Shown one piece after another: positions 36,988-46,992 of a stretch of DNA of 64,000 nt. Position 1 is the stretch's first letter; each line of letters starts with the position of its first letter. Position numbers and translations under genes: made by a program. The stretch spans positions 186,001 through 250,000 of the forward strand of contig JAEYWX010000012.1 in the NCBI GenBank assembly GCA_023428755.1, written 5' to 3'. The notes under the pieces are model-generated. The model was given only the letters and a program-made list of their open reading frames with translations, was not told the DNA's origin and did not search any database. The stretch comes from Bacteroidota bacterium. Lineage in GTDB: Bacteria > Bacteroidota > Bacteroidia > Chitinophagales > Chitinophagaceae.

Positions 36988-37800
36988 ATGGAGCAACATT
37001 TCATTTCGTGGCAGGATGCAACCATTTCTTACCTCAAAGGAGGAAAAGGAAAAAAGATTGTGCTTTGCTTACATGGATTTGGTGAAGAAGCAGCTACATT
37101 TTCATTTCTTGAAAAATATTTGGCTGATGATTTTACAATGTATGCAATTGATCTGCCCTGGCATGGAAAAACCGACTGGAACAAGCATCTCACTTTTCCG
37201 GTAAACGATCTCATCGACTTGTTAACCAATTTGATCCCAGATTATGAACATCAAAAGCTGCATTTGTTATGTTACAGCATGGGTGGACGAATTGGATTGA
37301 GCTTGCTGCAAAACATTCCACATAAAATAGAAAAGGCGGTGCTGCTTGCTCCCGATGGATTACAAATGAACGGCTGGTACTGGCTGGCCACACAAACATA
37401 CCTTGGAAATAAACTATTTCGTGTAACGATGAATAACCCGAAATGGTTTGGTTCTATGACCGATTGGATGAACCGTCGCAAATGGATCAACAGCAGTGTG
37501 GCAAAATATGTGCATCATTATATCGATGATCAAAAGGTAAGAGATGATCTGTATCGCATCTGGACAACTATGCGCAAATTTCGACCAGAACTGAATAAGA
37601 TCAAAGCAACAATTCAGCAATACCAAATTCCAGTTCACCTTGTATTTGGTGAATACGACCGTATTATTCTTGCAAAATATGGATACCGCTTGCAACAGGG
37701 AGCGGCTGATCTCATACACGTTCATGTTGTTTCATCGGGCCATCAATTGCTGCGGGAAAAACATGCAGCGCTGATTATTTCTTTACTGGCTGCTGAATGA
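36988..37800 (+). CDS. Alpha/beta-fold hydrolase
   Basis: The nucleophile elbow is LLCYSMGGRIGL and the oxyanion region is VLCLHGFGEEAATF. The catalytic Asp is likely in HLVFGEYDRII and the His in VSSGHQLL, so the triad is complete. There is no signal peptide. It is followed 13 bases later by a glycosyltransferase gene. The substrate is unknown. Confidence 0.9.
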   Translation: MEQHFISWQDATISYLKGGKGKKIVLCLHGFGEEAATFSFLEKYLADDFTMYAIDLPWHGKTDWNKHLTFPVNDLIDLLTNLIPDYEHQKLHLLCYSMGGRIGLSLLQNIPHKIEKAVLLAPDGLQMNGWYWLATQTYLGNKLFRVTMNNPKWFGSMTDWMNRRKWINSSVAKYVHHYIDDQKVRDDLYRIWTTMRKFRPELNKIKATIQQYQIPVHLVFGEYDRIILAKYGYRLQQGAADLIHVHVVSSGHQLLREKHAALIISLLAAE

Positions 37801-37813
37801 TTATTTTGCAGTC

Positions 37814-38941
37814 ATGCTGTGGCTGTTGCTTTCACTTCTGTTACTTGTTCCTTACACTGTATTGCTGTTGCTCTACCGTTATTGGTGGAGCAAGCAGACT
37901 CCACTTCAAGTGCCCACATCATTTCAGCCAACTACAAGCTTCAGTATTGTAATTCCCGCTAGAAATGAAGAAACAAACATCAAGGCCTGTCTCCAATCAA
38001 TTCAACAACTGAATTATCCGGCACATTTGTTTGAAGTAATTGTGGTAGATGATTTCAGCGATGATGGAACTGTTCCAACAGCAAAGCAATTCCCCGGCGT
38101 GCATGTAATTGAGTTAAAAGATATACTCAACGAAAAGATCAACTCCTATAAAAAGAAAGCAATTGAAGTTGGTATTGCAAAAGCAACTGGCGGGTACATT
38201 GTTACCACCGATGCAGATTGTATTGTACCCGCCAACTGGTTACGCAATTTTGCTTTCATCATTCAACAGCAACCAACCGTTTTTATTGCTGCGCCGGTTG
38301 CCATGAAAGAAGAGAACTCAGCAATAAAGATTTTTCAATCGTTGGATTTTTTAAGTCTGCAAGGAATTACTGCTGCTTCAGTCGGCGCAGGTTTTCACAG
38401 CATGTGCAATGGCGCTAATTTGTGTTACAGCAAAGAAGCGTTTTATAAAGTTGATGGTTTTACAGGCGTGGATCATATTGCCAGTGGCGACGATATGCTG
38501 CTGATGCATAAACTGTACAAACAATATCCTAACGAAGTGCATTATTGCAAAGCAGCAGATAGTATTGTATTGACCGAACCGGTTGAAACGGTTGCAGCAT
38601 TCTTTCGCCAGCGGATACGTTGGGCCAGCAAGGCTGATAAGTACGATGATCAACGCATCATTGCCGTTTTGTTACTGGTGTATCTGTTGAATCTGTGGCT
38701 GCTGGTGCTGGCAGTAAGTTGTTTCTTCATCAGTAATAATATTCAACTTTTGCTTTTATCACTGGTAGTGAAGACAATTGCTGAATTAATTTTTCTGTTT
38801 CCGGTTGCCCGCTTTTATCAAAAAACGAAACTGTTGCTGTGGTTTCCGTTGGCACAGCCTTTTCATATTGTGTACACCGTTATTGCCGGATGGCTGGGAA
38901 AGTTTGGCAGTTATGAGTGGAAGGGCAGGCAGGTGAAATAA
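37814..38941 (+). CDS. Family 2 glycosyltransferase, membrane-associated
   Basis: A transmembrane helix at residues 1-22 is followed by the GT2 domain: FSIVIPARNEETNIKACLQS, FEVIVVDDFSDDGTV, VTTDADCIVP as the DxD-type motif, and QRIRWASKADKY as the QxxRW motif. Two to three helices close the C-terminus. Processive or lipid-linked polysaccharide synthesis fits this layout. It follows the hydrolase by 13 bases, so co-transcription is likely. Confidence 0.92.
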   Translation: MLWLLLSLLLLVPYTVLLLLYRYWWSKQTPLQVPTSFQPTTSFSIVIPARNEETNIKACLQSIQQLNYPAHLFEVIVVDDFSDDGTVPTAKQFPGVHVIELKDILNEKINSYKKKAIEVGIAKATGGYIVTTDADCIVPANWLRNFAFIIQQQPTVFIAAPVAMKEENSAIKIFQSLDFLSLQGITAASVGAGFHSMCNGANLCYSKEAFYKVDGFTGVDHIASGDDMLLMHKLYKQYPNEVHYCKAADSIVLTEPVETVAAFFRQRIRWASKADKYDDQRIIAVLLLVYLLNLWLLVLAVSCFFISNNIQLLLLSLVVKTIAELIFLFPVARFYQKTKLLLWFPLAQPFHIVYTVIAGWLGKFGSYEWKGRQVK

Positions 38942-39018
38942 GCAGGCAGCAGCAAACAGCATTCAGGTAAACAGTATTATCTTCATACAACCGCTGAACC
39001 AAATTGTTATAGGCCTGT

Positions 39019-42000
39019 ATGAAAAACAGCATTCTGTTTCTTACTATATTTTTTCAAGTTGCCAAATCGTATACGCAGGATCATGTATTACCTGTGGTAC
39101 GGCATCTTGATCTGCAGAGTGGCTTGGCCGATCATCACGTAAAATATATGTTTCAGGATCAGCGGGGCATCATCTGGCTCAATACAGCCAATGGTTTGCA
39201 GCGCTTCAACGGCAACCGCTTCTACACATATACATATAATCCGCAGCAACCCGTTCAATCGCTTCCGTCCGGCATCATGAATTTTGGAATTGCAGAAGAT
39301 AAAGCAGGAAACATCTGGTCGGTAACAGAGCATGAAGGTCCTGTAAGGATTCAGCAGGCAAGCGGCAACGTTTACAACTACAGGCAATTTGTAAACAACC
39401 GGGAACAACTTCGTACGCATACCATCATCTGCACCAACAAAAACAAACTGTACGTTTCAAGTATCAAGGGCTTGCAGCAAATCATCAATGATACATTGTA
39501 TACTGTACCTGCTGATGAACAAATTATCAATGATAAGGAACGTACAAATCAACGAAGCATCCTGCACGATAAACAAGGCCGGCTCTGGATCGCTACCGGT
39601 AAAGGATTTATAATGATGGATGAAAAACAGAATTGGTTTTACAGCGAAAAAAATCCGAAGCGTATCAAACTGCTGCAACATCAGTATAATATTTCAGCGG
39701 TGTTGAAAGATAAAGACGAACAGATCTGGTACAGCACCTGGCAATTGCAGGGTGCTGATCAGCGGTTTCTTTACAAATACGATATCCGGAAAAATACAAT
39801 CGACAGTGTTTTGCTGCCGCAGCCAAAAACAGGCAGCGATGATTTCTACAGCATACCCATTGCGTTTACACAAGATCAGCAGGGGCATATCTGGATGGCA
39901 ACGTTGGGAGGTCATTTGTTTGTGTACAACAGTTCCATGCAATTACTGAACGATTACAGCTATCTGCAATGGGGTGAAAAAAGAACAAGAGCTGAAAGCT
40001 TGTATTCACTGTTCTGCGACCGTGATGGAAATGTATGGATCAGCTGTGCAGAGGGTATTTTCATCACCACACCGAGGTCAAACAGTTTCAGCAAAACCAT
40101 TTCAACCGATCAGGAAAATTTTTCGATGCAGGATGATAACACCACCGTAGTGGTGGCTGCATCAGGCGAAGCCTATGTTAACAATAAAGGGAAAGGTATT
40201 TATTTTTGGAACAAAGAAATCAATCAACTGCAGCCCATCCCACAAACTGCGGTTACCGGCAACTGGAAAAATTTTCAAACTTTTCTTACCTCAGCACAAC
40301 AGCGGTTGTACTTCACACCCTGGTTCAGCGATGCAGTGATCTATTATGATGAACGCAAGAAGCAATTTCACCGCTTTATTGAAGCAGGTGTGTTGCAGCA
40401 CTACAATGTAAAAAGTATTGCACTCGATCAACACTTACTCTTTGCAGGAAAGTATGCGATTAAACGATACGCATTGGATGGACAGTTGATTGATTCAGTA
40501 CAACTAAATCAGCAGCACAGCATTCTTACCGACTGGAAAGCAAACGGCAACAGCTGCTTACTGATCGATACAGGTGCAACTATTTACCTGCTGCAAACAA
40601 AAGGTGCACTTACTGCAAAACAAATTGCTTCGCTTGATCTGCGTGGGACGGTGTTTAAGATCAGCAGCACCAATCGCCATTACCTGATTGGTACGCAATA
40701 CGAGGGCATGAAGATCATTGATAAAAAAGGGAAGTTGGTAAAAAGCATCAGCACAAAAGAAGGACTACTCTCCAACAATATCTCCAATATTTTTACAGAT
40801 GAAGAAAACAGGATCTGGATTGAAACACCTAATGGGTTCAACTACATCAGCGATCCGAATAAACTGGACGTATATGCGATTCCGCAATTAGATAAACGCT
40901 ATAATCGTTTTATCTCTGCACGCCATGATGGTCATTTGGGATTTTACCTGTTGTATAACGACCGGGTGGAGCATATTCCTTATCTCTCGTTTGAAAAACC
41001 AACTGCAAAGCCGTTTGTATTTACATCGGTTCGTGCAGGTGAACAATCGTTACCGCTGCAAAGCGAACAACAGCCTGTTTCACTTTCCTGGAAAAACAAC
41101 AATCTCAGTGTTGAGTTTGCTGCGTTGGATTATATCCATGCAGCGAGTATGCAATACCGCTATCGCCTCAATGGAAAAAAAGATGATTGGATCGCTGCAG
41201 GCAACAGCAACAATGCCATTTTTGCCAATCTCAAGCCAGGAAATTATTTACTGGAAGTACAGTACCGTCATCCCAACGGTAACTGGCAACCGAAAAGTTT
41301 AGTGTATCGTTTTGAAATACGCTCACCTTTCTGGCAACAATGGTGGTTTGTCGGATTGCTATTGCTCGTAATTCTTGTTCCCGTTTTCATTATTCTGCGA
41401 AGGGAGTATCTGTCACGCAAACAAATTGAACGGATCCGCTGGCAACTGTCCCGTGATCTGCATGATGATGTTGGCTCTACGCTCAGCAGTATTGCTGTGT
41501 ACAGCAGTGTGTTGGAAAACAGGCTGCAGCAGGAAAAAGAAAAAACCATTGTTACAGAAATCAAAGAAAAAGCAACCGACAGCATCCAGAACATGTCGGA
41601 TATTGTTTGGGCCATTCAACCGGAGAATGATTCCCTGCAGGATTTTGTACAACGCTTTAAAGCTTGGGCTATCCCATTATTGGAAAGCAGGAACATCGCA
41701 TTCATAATTAAAAGTGATACAGACGATGCAACTGTTTCTCTCAACATGCTGCAACGCCGGAACCTCTACCTGGTATGTAAAGAGGCGTTGAACAATTGTG
41801 TCAAATATTCGCAGGCAACCACTGTTTCTTTTTCTTCCATCCTTACACGTGATACATTACAAATCATTTTACACGATAATGGAATTGGGTTTGATGAACA
41901 GCAGCTCACCCGCCGCAACGGATTGCTGAATATGAAACACCGCATGGAAGAATTGAAGGGAACATTGATTGTTGAAACAGCACCGGGTAATGGATGCCGT

Positions 42001-42027
42001 ATTATAGCTTCGTTACCATTGGCATGA
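39019..42027 (+). CDS. Two-component propeller sensor histidine kinase (Y_Y_Y, HisKA_3)
   Basis: A signal peptide is followed by about 640 residues of two-component-regulator propeller repeats (for example QDQRGIIWLNTANGLQRF, DRDGNVWISCAEGIF, DEENRIWIETPNGFNYI), a Y_Y_Y domain (residues about 690-770), and one transmembrane helix (WWFVGLLLLVILVPVFIIL). The HisKA_3 dimerisation helix has H815 in LSRDLHDDVGSTLS, and the ATPase domain ends with DNGIGFDEQQ. It is a NarL-type hybrid-free kinase, and its partner is the response regulator overlapping its stop. The two-blade propeller form in Bacteroidota usually senses glycans. Confidence 0.95.
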   Translation: MKNSILFLTIFFQVAKSYTQDHVLPVVRHLDLQSGLADHHVKYMFQDQRGIIWLNTANGLQRFNGNRFYTYTYNPQQPVQSLPSGIMNFGIAEDKAGNIWSVTEHEGPVRIQQASGNVYNYRQFVNNREQLRTHTIICTNKNKLYVSSIKGLQQIINDTLYTVPADEQIINDKERTNQRSILHDKQGRLWIATGKGFIMMDEKQNWFYSEKNPKRIKLLQHQYNISAVLKDKDEQIWYSTWQLQGADQRFLYKYDIRKNTIDSVLLPQPKTGSDDFYSIPIAFTQDQQGHIWMATLGGHLFVYNSSMQLLNDYSYLQWGEKRTRAESLYSLFCDRDGNVWISCAEGIFITTPRSNSFSKTISTDQENFSMQDDNTTVVVAASGEAYVNNKGKGIYFWNKEINQLQPIPQTAVTGNWKNFQTFLTSAQQRLYFTPWFSDAVIYYDERKKQFHRFIEAGVLQHYNVKSIALDQHLLFAGKYAIKRYALDGQLIDSVQLNQQHSILTDWKANGNSCLLIDTGATIYLLQTKGALTAKQIASLDLRGTVFKISSTNRHYLIGTQYEGMKIIDKKGKLVKSISTKEGLLSNNISNIFTDEENRIWIETPNGFNYISDPNKLDVYAIPQLDKRYNRFISARHDGHLGFYLLYNDRVEHIPYLSFEKPTAKPFVFTSVRAGEQSLPLQSEQQPVSLSWKNNNLSVEFAALDYIHAASMQYRYRLNGKKDDWIAAGNSNNAIFANLKPGNYLLEVQYRHPNGNWQPKSLVYRFEIRSPFWQQWWFVGLLLLVILVPVFIILRREYLSRKQIERIRWQLSRDLHDDVGSTLSSIAVYSSVLENRLQQEKEKTIVTEIKEKATDSIQNMSDIVWAIQPENDSLQDFVQRFKAWAIPLLESRNIAFIIKSDTDDATVSLNMLQRRNLYLVCKEALNNCVKYSQATTVSFSSILTRDTLQIILHDNGIGFDEQQLTRRNGLLNMKHRMEELKGTLIVETAPGNGCRIIASLPLA

Positions 42028-42743
42028 GTTACCTGCATAATTGTGCAGGTAGCTATAACATCATACAGGCAAAACGTAACATTGCAGTAGTGAATGAACA
42101 GGAGCAAATATCAATTGTGATTTTCGAAAACAATGAGGCTTACCGTAAAAGTCTTGAATTGTATTTCGAAGAATTTCCCGGTATCTGCATTGCCGGCAGT
42201 TATGGCGATGGTTTGCAGGCGGCTGAACGTGTAGCAACAGCAGGTGCTGTATTGGTACTGATGGATATTGATATGCCGAGCATCAACGGGATTGAAGCAA
42301 CCATTCAAATCAAAGCTGCGTTGCCCGATGTACAGGTGCTGATCTTAACGGTGTTTGAAGATAACAGCCGTGTATTTGATGCTATTTGTGCCGGTGCCGA
42401 TGGCTATTTACTTAAAAGCACAGCACCGCATGAAATTGTAAAAGCCATTCGTGATACATTAAATGGCGGTTCTCCCATGACGGCTTCTGTTGCACGAAAA
42501 GTATTACAACTGTTTGGTCCAGGGAAAGCTGATAAAAGCACCGGCACTGAAAACAATTTAACCGAGAAAGAAAAAGAAGTACTCAAACAACTGGTGAATG
42601 GCAACAGTTACAAAATGATTGCCGATCAACTGCAGATCAGCGTAGATACGGTTCGCTTTCATATCCGTAATATTTATGCCAAGCTGCATGTAAACAGCGC
42701 TACCGAAGCAGTAGCGCTGGCTCTCCGAAAAAAACTAATCTGA
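42024..42743 (+). CDS. NarL/FixJ-type response regulator
   Basis: The ATG at 42024 overlaps the kinase stop (ATGA), which suggests translational coupling. A GTG at 42090 is an alternative that starts directly before the receiver domain, and the 66 bases between may be non-coding. The receiver has LVLMDIDMPSING with the phosphoacceptor D, and K in YLLKST. The HTH is NLTEKEKEVLKQLVNG, then SVDTVRFHIRNIYAKLHV. It receives phosphate from the propeller kinase. The exported cluster downstream is a plausible target. Confidence 0.92.
   Translation: MSYLHNCAGSYNIIQAKRNIAVVNEQEQISIVIFENNEAYRKSLELYFEEFPGICIAGSYGDGLQAAERVATAGAVLVLMDIDMPSINGIEATIQIKAALPDVQVLILTVFEDNSRVFDAICAGADGYLLKSTAPHEIVKAIRDTLNGGSPMTASVARKVLQLFGPGKADKSTGTENNLTEKEKEVLKQLVNGNSYKMIADQLQISVDTVRFHIRNIYAKLHVNSATEAVALALRKKLI
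42028..42050. promoter_or_regulatory. Repeated word with inverted repeat at the start of the regulator gene
   Basis: GTTACCTGCATAAT occurs here and again at 42755-42768, just after the regulator's stop. The first copy extends into an inverted repeat ACCTGCA (42031-42037) and TGCAGGT (42044-42050). Confidence 0.35.
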
Positions 42744-42839
42744 TACCACGTATCGTTACCTGCATAATCATGTGTTTTCCTGCTCAGGGCTTTGCTTGAA
42801 TTTTACTGCATCAATTCAGTCATCATCAAACAGCTTTAC

Positions 42840-43469
42840 ATGCTTACCAATTTTACAAGGCAATTACTGATGCTTTCGGTTATTACTGCCTTAACTATCA
42901 CCTGCGCCAATAACAATAAATCATCTGAACAAACTCCGCCGGAAGAAAAACAAGTGGCGCCAGCGGAAACAACCAGTACAATGCCTGTAAGCAATACTTC
43001 CACCAAAGAAACACTGGCGGCGATTGATTGCGGAACCATTCTTACCACTGCAATGGTGGAAGAGCTGTGCGGTAAAACAGGCATTGTGGAACGTATCAGT
43101 TCTATTGAACGCAAAGGCGCTAACTGTAACCGTCTTTACGGTGTAGGAAAAAATGCTTGGGGCGATGAACTGGTATTTATTGTAACAGTGCTGAAAGATG
43201 CAACTGCTGCTGCATCGGGTATTAATCGAATGAAAAAAGACAATGCTTCGAACGGATTGGAAACAGTTAGCAATATCGGTGATGAAGCTTTCACACTTGT
43301 ATTTAAAGATCCGCTCACAAAACGGGAAAATCACCAGTTGGTGTTTCGTAAAAGCGGATTTCTGGTTGAACTGAAAACAAACGAAAGCCGCAGTGCCAAA
43401 ACACCGTGCCCTTGTTACGAAATGGAAAAACTGAAAAAACTGGCAACGAACGTGGCCGGTAAATTATAA
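42840..43469 (+). CDS. Exported lipoprotein-like protein, unknown function
   Basis: I chose the ATG at 42840 (MLTNFTRQ), since it gives a signal peptide ending in a possible lipobox (LTITC); 16 codons upstream are also open. A Pro/Thr/Glu linker follows, then a domain starting IDCGTILTTAMVEELCG with a paired Cys around RKGANCNRLYG and a CPCYEM end. The arrangement is reminiscent of DUF3558-like lipoproteins, but I cannot confirm that. It starts the six-gene exported cluster. Confidence 0.7.
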   Translation: MLTNFTRQLLMLSVITALTITCANNNKSSEQTPPEEKQVAPAETTSTMPVSNTSTKETLAAIDCGTILTTAMVEELCGKTGIVERISSIERKGANCNRLYGVGKNAWGDELVFIVTVLKDATAAASGINRMKKDNASNGLETVSNIGDEAFTLVFKDPLTKRENHQLVFRKSGFLVELKTNESRSAKTPCPCYEMEKLKKLATNVAGKL

Positions 43470-43473
43470 GCAC

Positions 43474-45078
43474 ATGCGTTTTGTTTTGATCATAGGAATC
43501 TGTTTGCTGTTGGGTTGTGCAAACGATTCGTCCAATAAAAAAGCGGAGAATACAGAGCAGGTACCCACTCCAACCACTGTTGCTGATGCTGTACCCGATA
43601 AGGCCGTTGCTGACCTTCCGCTTTCGGATGAAGACAGACAATACATGTCAATTGCAGAAGAAGGCGAATTGTATTTTCAATCCATAAAAATGTTTGAGCA
43701 AAAAGGTGCGGCCGGCATTGAACGAATGTTTAAACAGCCTGTTGCCAATGCCAACGAACTGTATGTGCTGCAACGGGAGAAAATGATTGCACAGCGAAAA
43801 AAAGTGGGCTTTCGTGTACCTGCTGTAAATATTCCTGCTGCATGGCAACAACCACAGTCGATCAGCTACGATACAGAAACAGCGGATCTGCAATACCGAT
43901 ACGGTGATGCGGATAATTTCGGTTACGGATGGCCGTCAGGTTTCGATCCGTTCAGCGGTGAAAGCACACCCAAGCACAAGTACCCGTTTTATCCGGAGCC
44001 CGATGATCCTGCAGGTACCGACCGCATCATGGTCATTTCCGGTTATCAATACAGCAAAGAAACATTCTCGATGAAGAACAAGGCCGATGGTTATACAAAA
44101 TCAACCATGCGGCCATACAACCAGCCGCAAAAATTAATGTTGCAATACGATCTGAAAGGGAAAACCATTCAGCACGCATTGTTGCAATTATTTGTAGATG
44201 ATTTTCAATCGCCCACTTATCAATCCAAGTTCAGCATTTGGCTCAATGGAAAAGAGATCACTGCCATGACTGGTATTTTGAATGATCTCAAACAGGGAGG
44301 CCCCATTGGCAAACTCATTTCGTTTCAAATACTGCCCGATTATTTTCCTTTGTTGCAAACAGGTAAGCTGGAATTATTGATTGATGGTCCAACCACGAAT
44401 GCAGGCGATGGATTTGCCATTGACTTTGTACAGCTGCTCATTAATCCCAAAAATATTCCGGTATCATCCATTGAAGGAAAAGTGATTGATGCCAAAACAA
44501 AGAAACCCATTGAAGGAGCTTTGCTGAAAATATCCGGTGCAGGTGAAGCCGAAAGTGGCAGCGATGGAAGTTTCAGCATCAGCAATGTGCCTTGTGGTGT
44601 GGTGATAGTGCAGGGAAACAAAGCCGGTTACAAACAAGGCACAGTGAGTACTGATGTAATCAAAGAAAAGACAAGTACGGTGATTGTAAAACTGGAGCCT
44701 GAAACCAACAACACTTTGCAGCAGCAGTTAGAACAAAAAGGAAAGATCGAATTGTATGGAATTTATTTTGATACTGACAAAGCCACACTCAAACCAGAAT
44801 CAGAAAAAACATTGAAGCAACTGTTTGCATTTATCAACGCCAATCCCGGCACTGCATTGGAAATAGGCGGGCATACCGATGCGCAGGGCGATGATGCATA
44901 CAATCTTCAACTGTCGCAGCAACGTGCAGAAGCAGTTATCAACTGGCTCAAACAAAACAAAGCAGCCGTCAATCATCTTACAGCAAAAGGCTATGGTGAA
45001 ACAGAACCTGTTGCCGATAATTCAACAGAAACCGGACGTGCATTGAACCGTCGTGTAGAAATCAAACCGAAACAATAA
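43474..45078 (+). CDS. OmpA-family lipoprotein with carboxypeptidase-regulatory-like domain
   Basis: A signal peptide with lipobox LLGC is followed by an N-terminal region of about 300 residues without a known family. Next comes a CarboxypepD_reg-like domain (about 330-410, EGKVIDAKTKKPIEGALLKI), then an OmpA C-terminal peptidoglycan-binding domain (about 425-534) with IYFDTDKATLKPESEKTL, EIGGHTDAQGDD, LSQQRAEAVINWL and NRRVEI. The OmpA domain should tether the protein to the cell wall. The first part of the N-terminal region contains a YQYSKETFSMKNKADGYT stretch, possibly carbohydrate- or ligand-binding. Confidence 0.9.
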   Translation: MRFVLIIGICLLLGCANDSSNKKAENTEQVPTPTTVADAVPDKAVADLPLSDEDRQYMSIAEEGELYFQSIKMFEQKGAAGIERMFKQPVANANELYVLQREKMIAQRKKVGFRVPAVNIPAAWQQPQSISYDTETADLQYRYGDADNFGYGWPSGFDPFSGESTPKHKYPFYPEPDDPAGTDRIMVISGYQYSKETFSMKNKADGYTKSTMRPYNQPQKLMLQYDLKGKTIQHALLQLFVDDFQSPTYQSKFSIWLNGKEITAMTGILNDLKQGGPIGKLISFQILPDYFPLLQTGKLELLIDGPTTNAGDGFAIDFVQLLINPKNIPVSSIEGKVIDAKTKKPIEGALLKISGAGEAESGSDGSFSISNVPCGVVIVQGNKAGYKQGTVSTDVIKEKTSTVIVKLEPETNNTLQQQLEQKGKIELYGIYFDTDKATLKPESEKTLKQLFAFINANPGTALEIGGHTDAQGDDAYNLQLSQQRAEAVINWLKQNKAAVNHLTAKGYGETEPVADNSTETGRALNRRVEIKPKQ

Positions 45079-45087
45079 AATGAACAT

Positions 45088-45690
45088 ATGAAAAAAATGA
45101 TCCCCTTTTTCCTGCTCACCATTTTGTTAACAGCTGTTCAGTCCTGTGGCAGTAGCAACGCAAATAATAGCTCAACAGAAAAAGAAACCAGCGAAACAAC
45201 CAGTGCCATGCAGGAAACAACAACCAATAATGATTCAAACGAAGACATGCCATCCGAAAAATGCGAATTCATTTTTCCTGCCGGTTTGAAAAATGAGTTG
45301 AAAAGTGATGCGGTGAAAGCCAATTTTCCTATTCAAACAGACAGTGTTTGTATGCAGATGTTTGAAAATAGAACAACCAAAGCGGAGCTTACAATCATTG
45401 CAGAAAAACACACCGACCTGGCACTACTTGAACGGAAAGTAAAGGCATTTGAATACATGCCCAATACGAGAGGAAAGATCGATGCCGGTGATGCAGGAAC
45501 GCTGTACAGACAAACAGAAAAAACCAGCGATATCATTACGGCTGTCTTTCGTGTAGGTCCATATGGCTGCAGCATTACCAGCAAAATGAAAACCGGCGAT
45601 CCTGCCGGCAACGGTATTCTTTTCGATGAAGATAAAATTGCGGAGCTGGCCATTGCATGGGCCAATCAACTTAAACAATTACTGCAATGA
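45088..45690 (+). CDS. Lipoprotein, unknown function
   Basis: Lipobox AVQSC follows a standard signal peptide, and then comes a Ser/Thr/Asn-rich linker. The domain begins KCEFIFPAGLKNEL and contains conserved Cys in DSVCMQMFENR and YGCSITSKM. Two-Cys, ~130-residue layout resembles that of the protein at 42840, so the two may be distant relatives. It lies 9 bases after the OmpA gene and overlaps the next start by four bases. Confidence 0.7.
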   Translation: MKKMIPFFLLTILLTAVQSCGSSNANNSSTEKETSETTSAMQETTTNNDSNEDMPSEKCEFIFPAGLKNELKSDAVKANFPIQTDSVCMQMFENRTTKAELTIIAEKHTDLALLERKVKAFEYMPNTRGKIDAGDAGTLYRQTEKTSDIITAVFRVGPYGCSITSKMKTGDPAGNGILFDEDKIAELAIAWANQLKQLLQ

Positions 45691-46976
45691 AAAAATTAAT
45701 TCTATTCATTCTTCCATTCTTTTGTTCAACGCTGGTTATTGCACAACCTTTCAACCTGGATAAGAAAATAAAACCGGTTAAGCTGCAGCTGAAAGAACAG
45801 AAAGACTGGAAAGGCTCCAAAGCCACTGCAGCAAAAGGAACGCTTACTGCCGAAGGTGATTATTATTATGTAAAAGGCGCTTCCATGTTTCAGCCTATTG
45901 ATATTTTTTTAGTAGGTGATGACGGAAAGAATATAAAAATGGAAGTGGTGAAAAACAACTGGAAGGATGTAAGTACACGGGCTTCTACCAACGATGCGGC
46001 CGATGAAATTGCCAACATCAAACTAAGAACATACGGCGATTTCGGCATTCGTGTATTTGCAGATGAAGAAGGAGGCAACTATCAGCTCATTGTATATGCA
46101 AGTCCGGATATTAAACATGCATTGGCTTCGCCTTTTGTACCATTAAAAGATGCGGCCAAAACAACAACTCCTGCAAAAACGAAAGCAACCGATAAAGAAG
46201 AACAAAAAAGCAATCCATTGCTGTGGATATTGGGCGCTGCAGTAGTTGTATTAATTGGCGTGGTGGCTTTTTTACTTCGAAAAAAGAAAGCTGCAGGTCT
46301 TTTACTTGCCACCGTATTGCTGCATTTGATTTCGTACGAACCCGCAACTGCACAACGCAGAGGAATTGAGATTGATTACGAAGGTGTGTGGGATGCAGTG
46401 CAGGGAGAAAAAGCAGAAAAGCTGGCCGAGAAAATTAAGAAGCTCAAAGAAGCAATGATGAGCACCAAAGATCTTGCTGAGCAATATATGGGACTGGGCG
46501 AATGTTTGAGCATGCCGTCACCTCCCGGTATGCCATCAATTCCATCATTCTGTACAGCTGAAGAAGAAGGAGCCATGGGTACAGTAAGTGGAGGTGCAGC
46601 TGATTGTGCCCGTTGTTTTATAGAAGCCCGTACAGAATTCAATAATGTGCGGTACAACTTAGAGCAGCTTCGCATCATTTACAAGTGCACCAAAGATTTT
46701 TCAGATAAGGCCATTTCCTTTGGCGATAACGCTTCAGGTGTGCATGGAGTATCTGGCATGGTATGGCAGGCCGAGCGTGCAAAGATCGAAGGATCGGTTA
46801 AGAGGTTAAAAGATGCATACGACTCAAAATATACAGAGCTGCTGGCAAGGCTGCAGCAAAGTATGATGGAACTATCTGCCTGCGAAGAAGAGTTTGGCAC
46901 ACCCGACTGGTACGATCGGTACGGCTATATGTTCTATGAGTTTGTAAAAGAGAAATACAAACGGAGTGGTGATTAA
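45687..46976 (+). CDS. Exported membrane protein with an internal signal-peptide-like segment
   Basis: An N-terminal signal peptide (ending VIAQ) is followed by a soluble domain, about residues 20-170, and a transmembrane helix near 173-197 (NPLLWILGAAVVVLIGVVAF). Then comes a segment near 200-222 that reads exactly like a second signal peptide: basic KKKAAG, hydrophobic core, and cleavage site ATAQ. The 200-residue C-terminal domain is helical and has several Cys (GLGECLSMPS, DCARCFIE, YKCTKDF, LSACEEEFG). No family is recognised. The gene overlaps its neighbour by ATGA and is part of the exported cluster. Confidence 0.75.
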   Translation: MKKLILFILPFFCSTLVIAQPFNLDKKIKPVKLQLKEQKDWKGSKATAAKGTLTAEGDYYYVKGASMFQPIDIFLVGDDGKNIKMEVVKNNWKDVSTRASTNDAADEIANIKLRTYGDFGIRVFADEEGGNYQLIVYASPDIKHALASPFVPLKDAAKTTTPAKTKATDKEEQKSNPLLWILGAAVVVLIGVVAFLLRKKKAAGLLLATVLLHLISYEPATAQRRGIEIDYEGVWDAVQGEKAEKLAEKIKKLKEAMMSTKDLAEQYMGLGECLSMPSPPGMPSIPSFCTAEEEGAMGTVSGGAADCARCFIEARTEFNNVRYNLEQLRIIYKCTKDFSDKAISFGDNASGVHGVSGMVWQAERAKIEGSVKRLKDAYDSKYTELLARLQQSMMELSACEEEFGTPDWYDRYGYMFYEFVKEKYKRSGD

Positions 46977-46992
46977 TAATAAAAATATAAGT

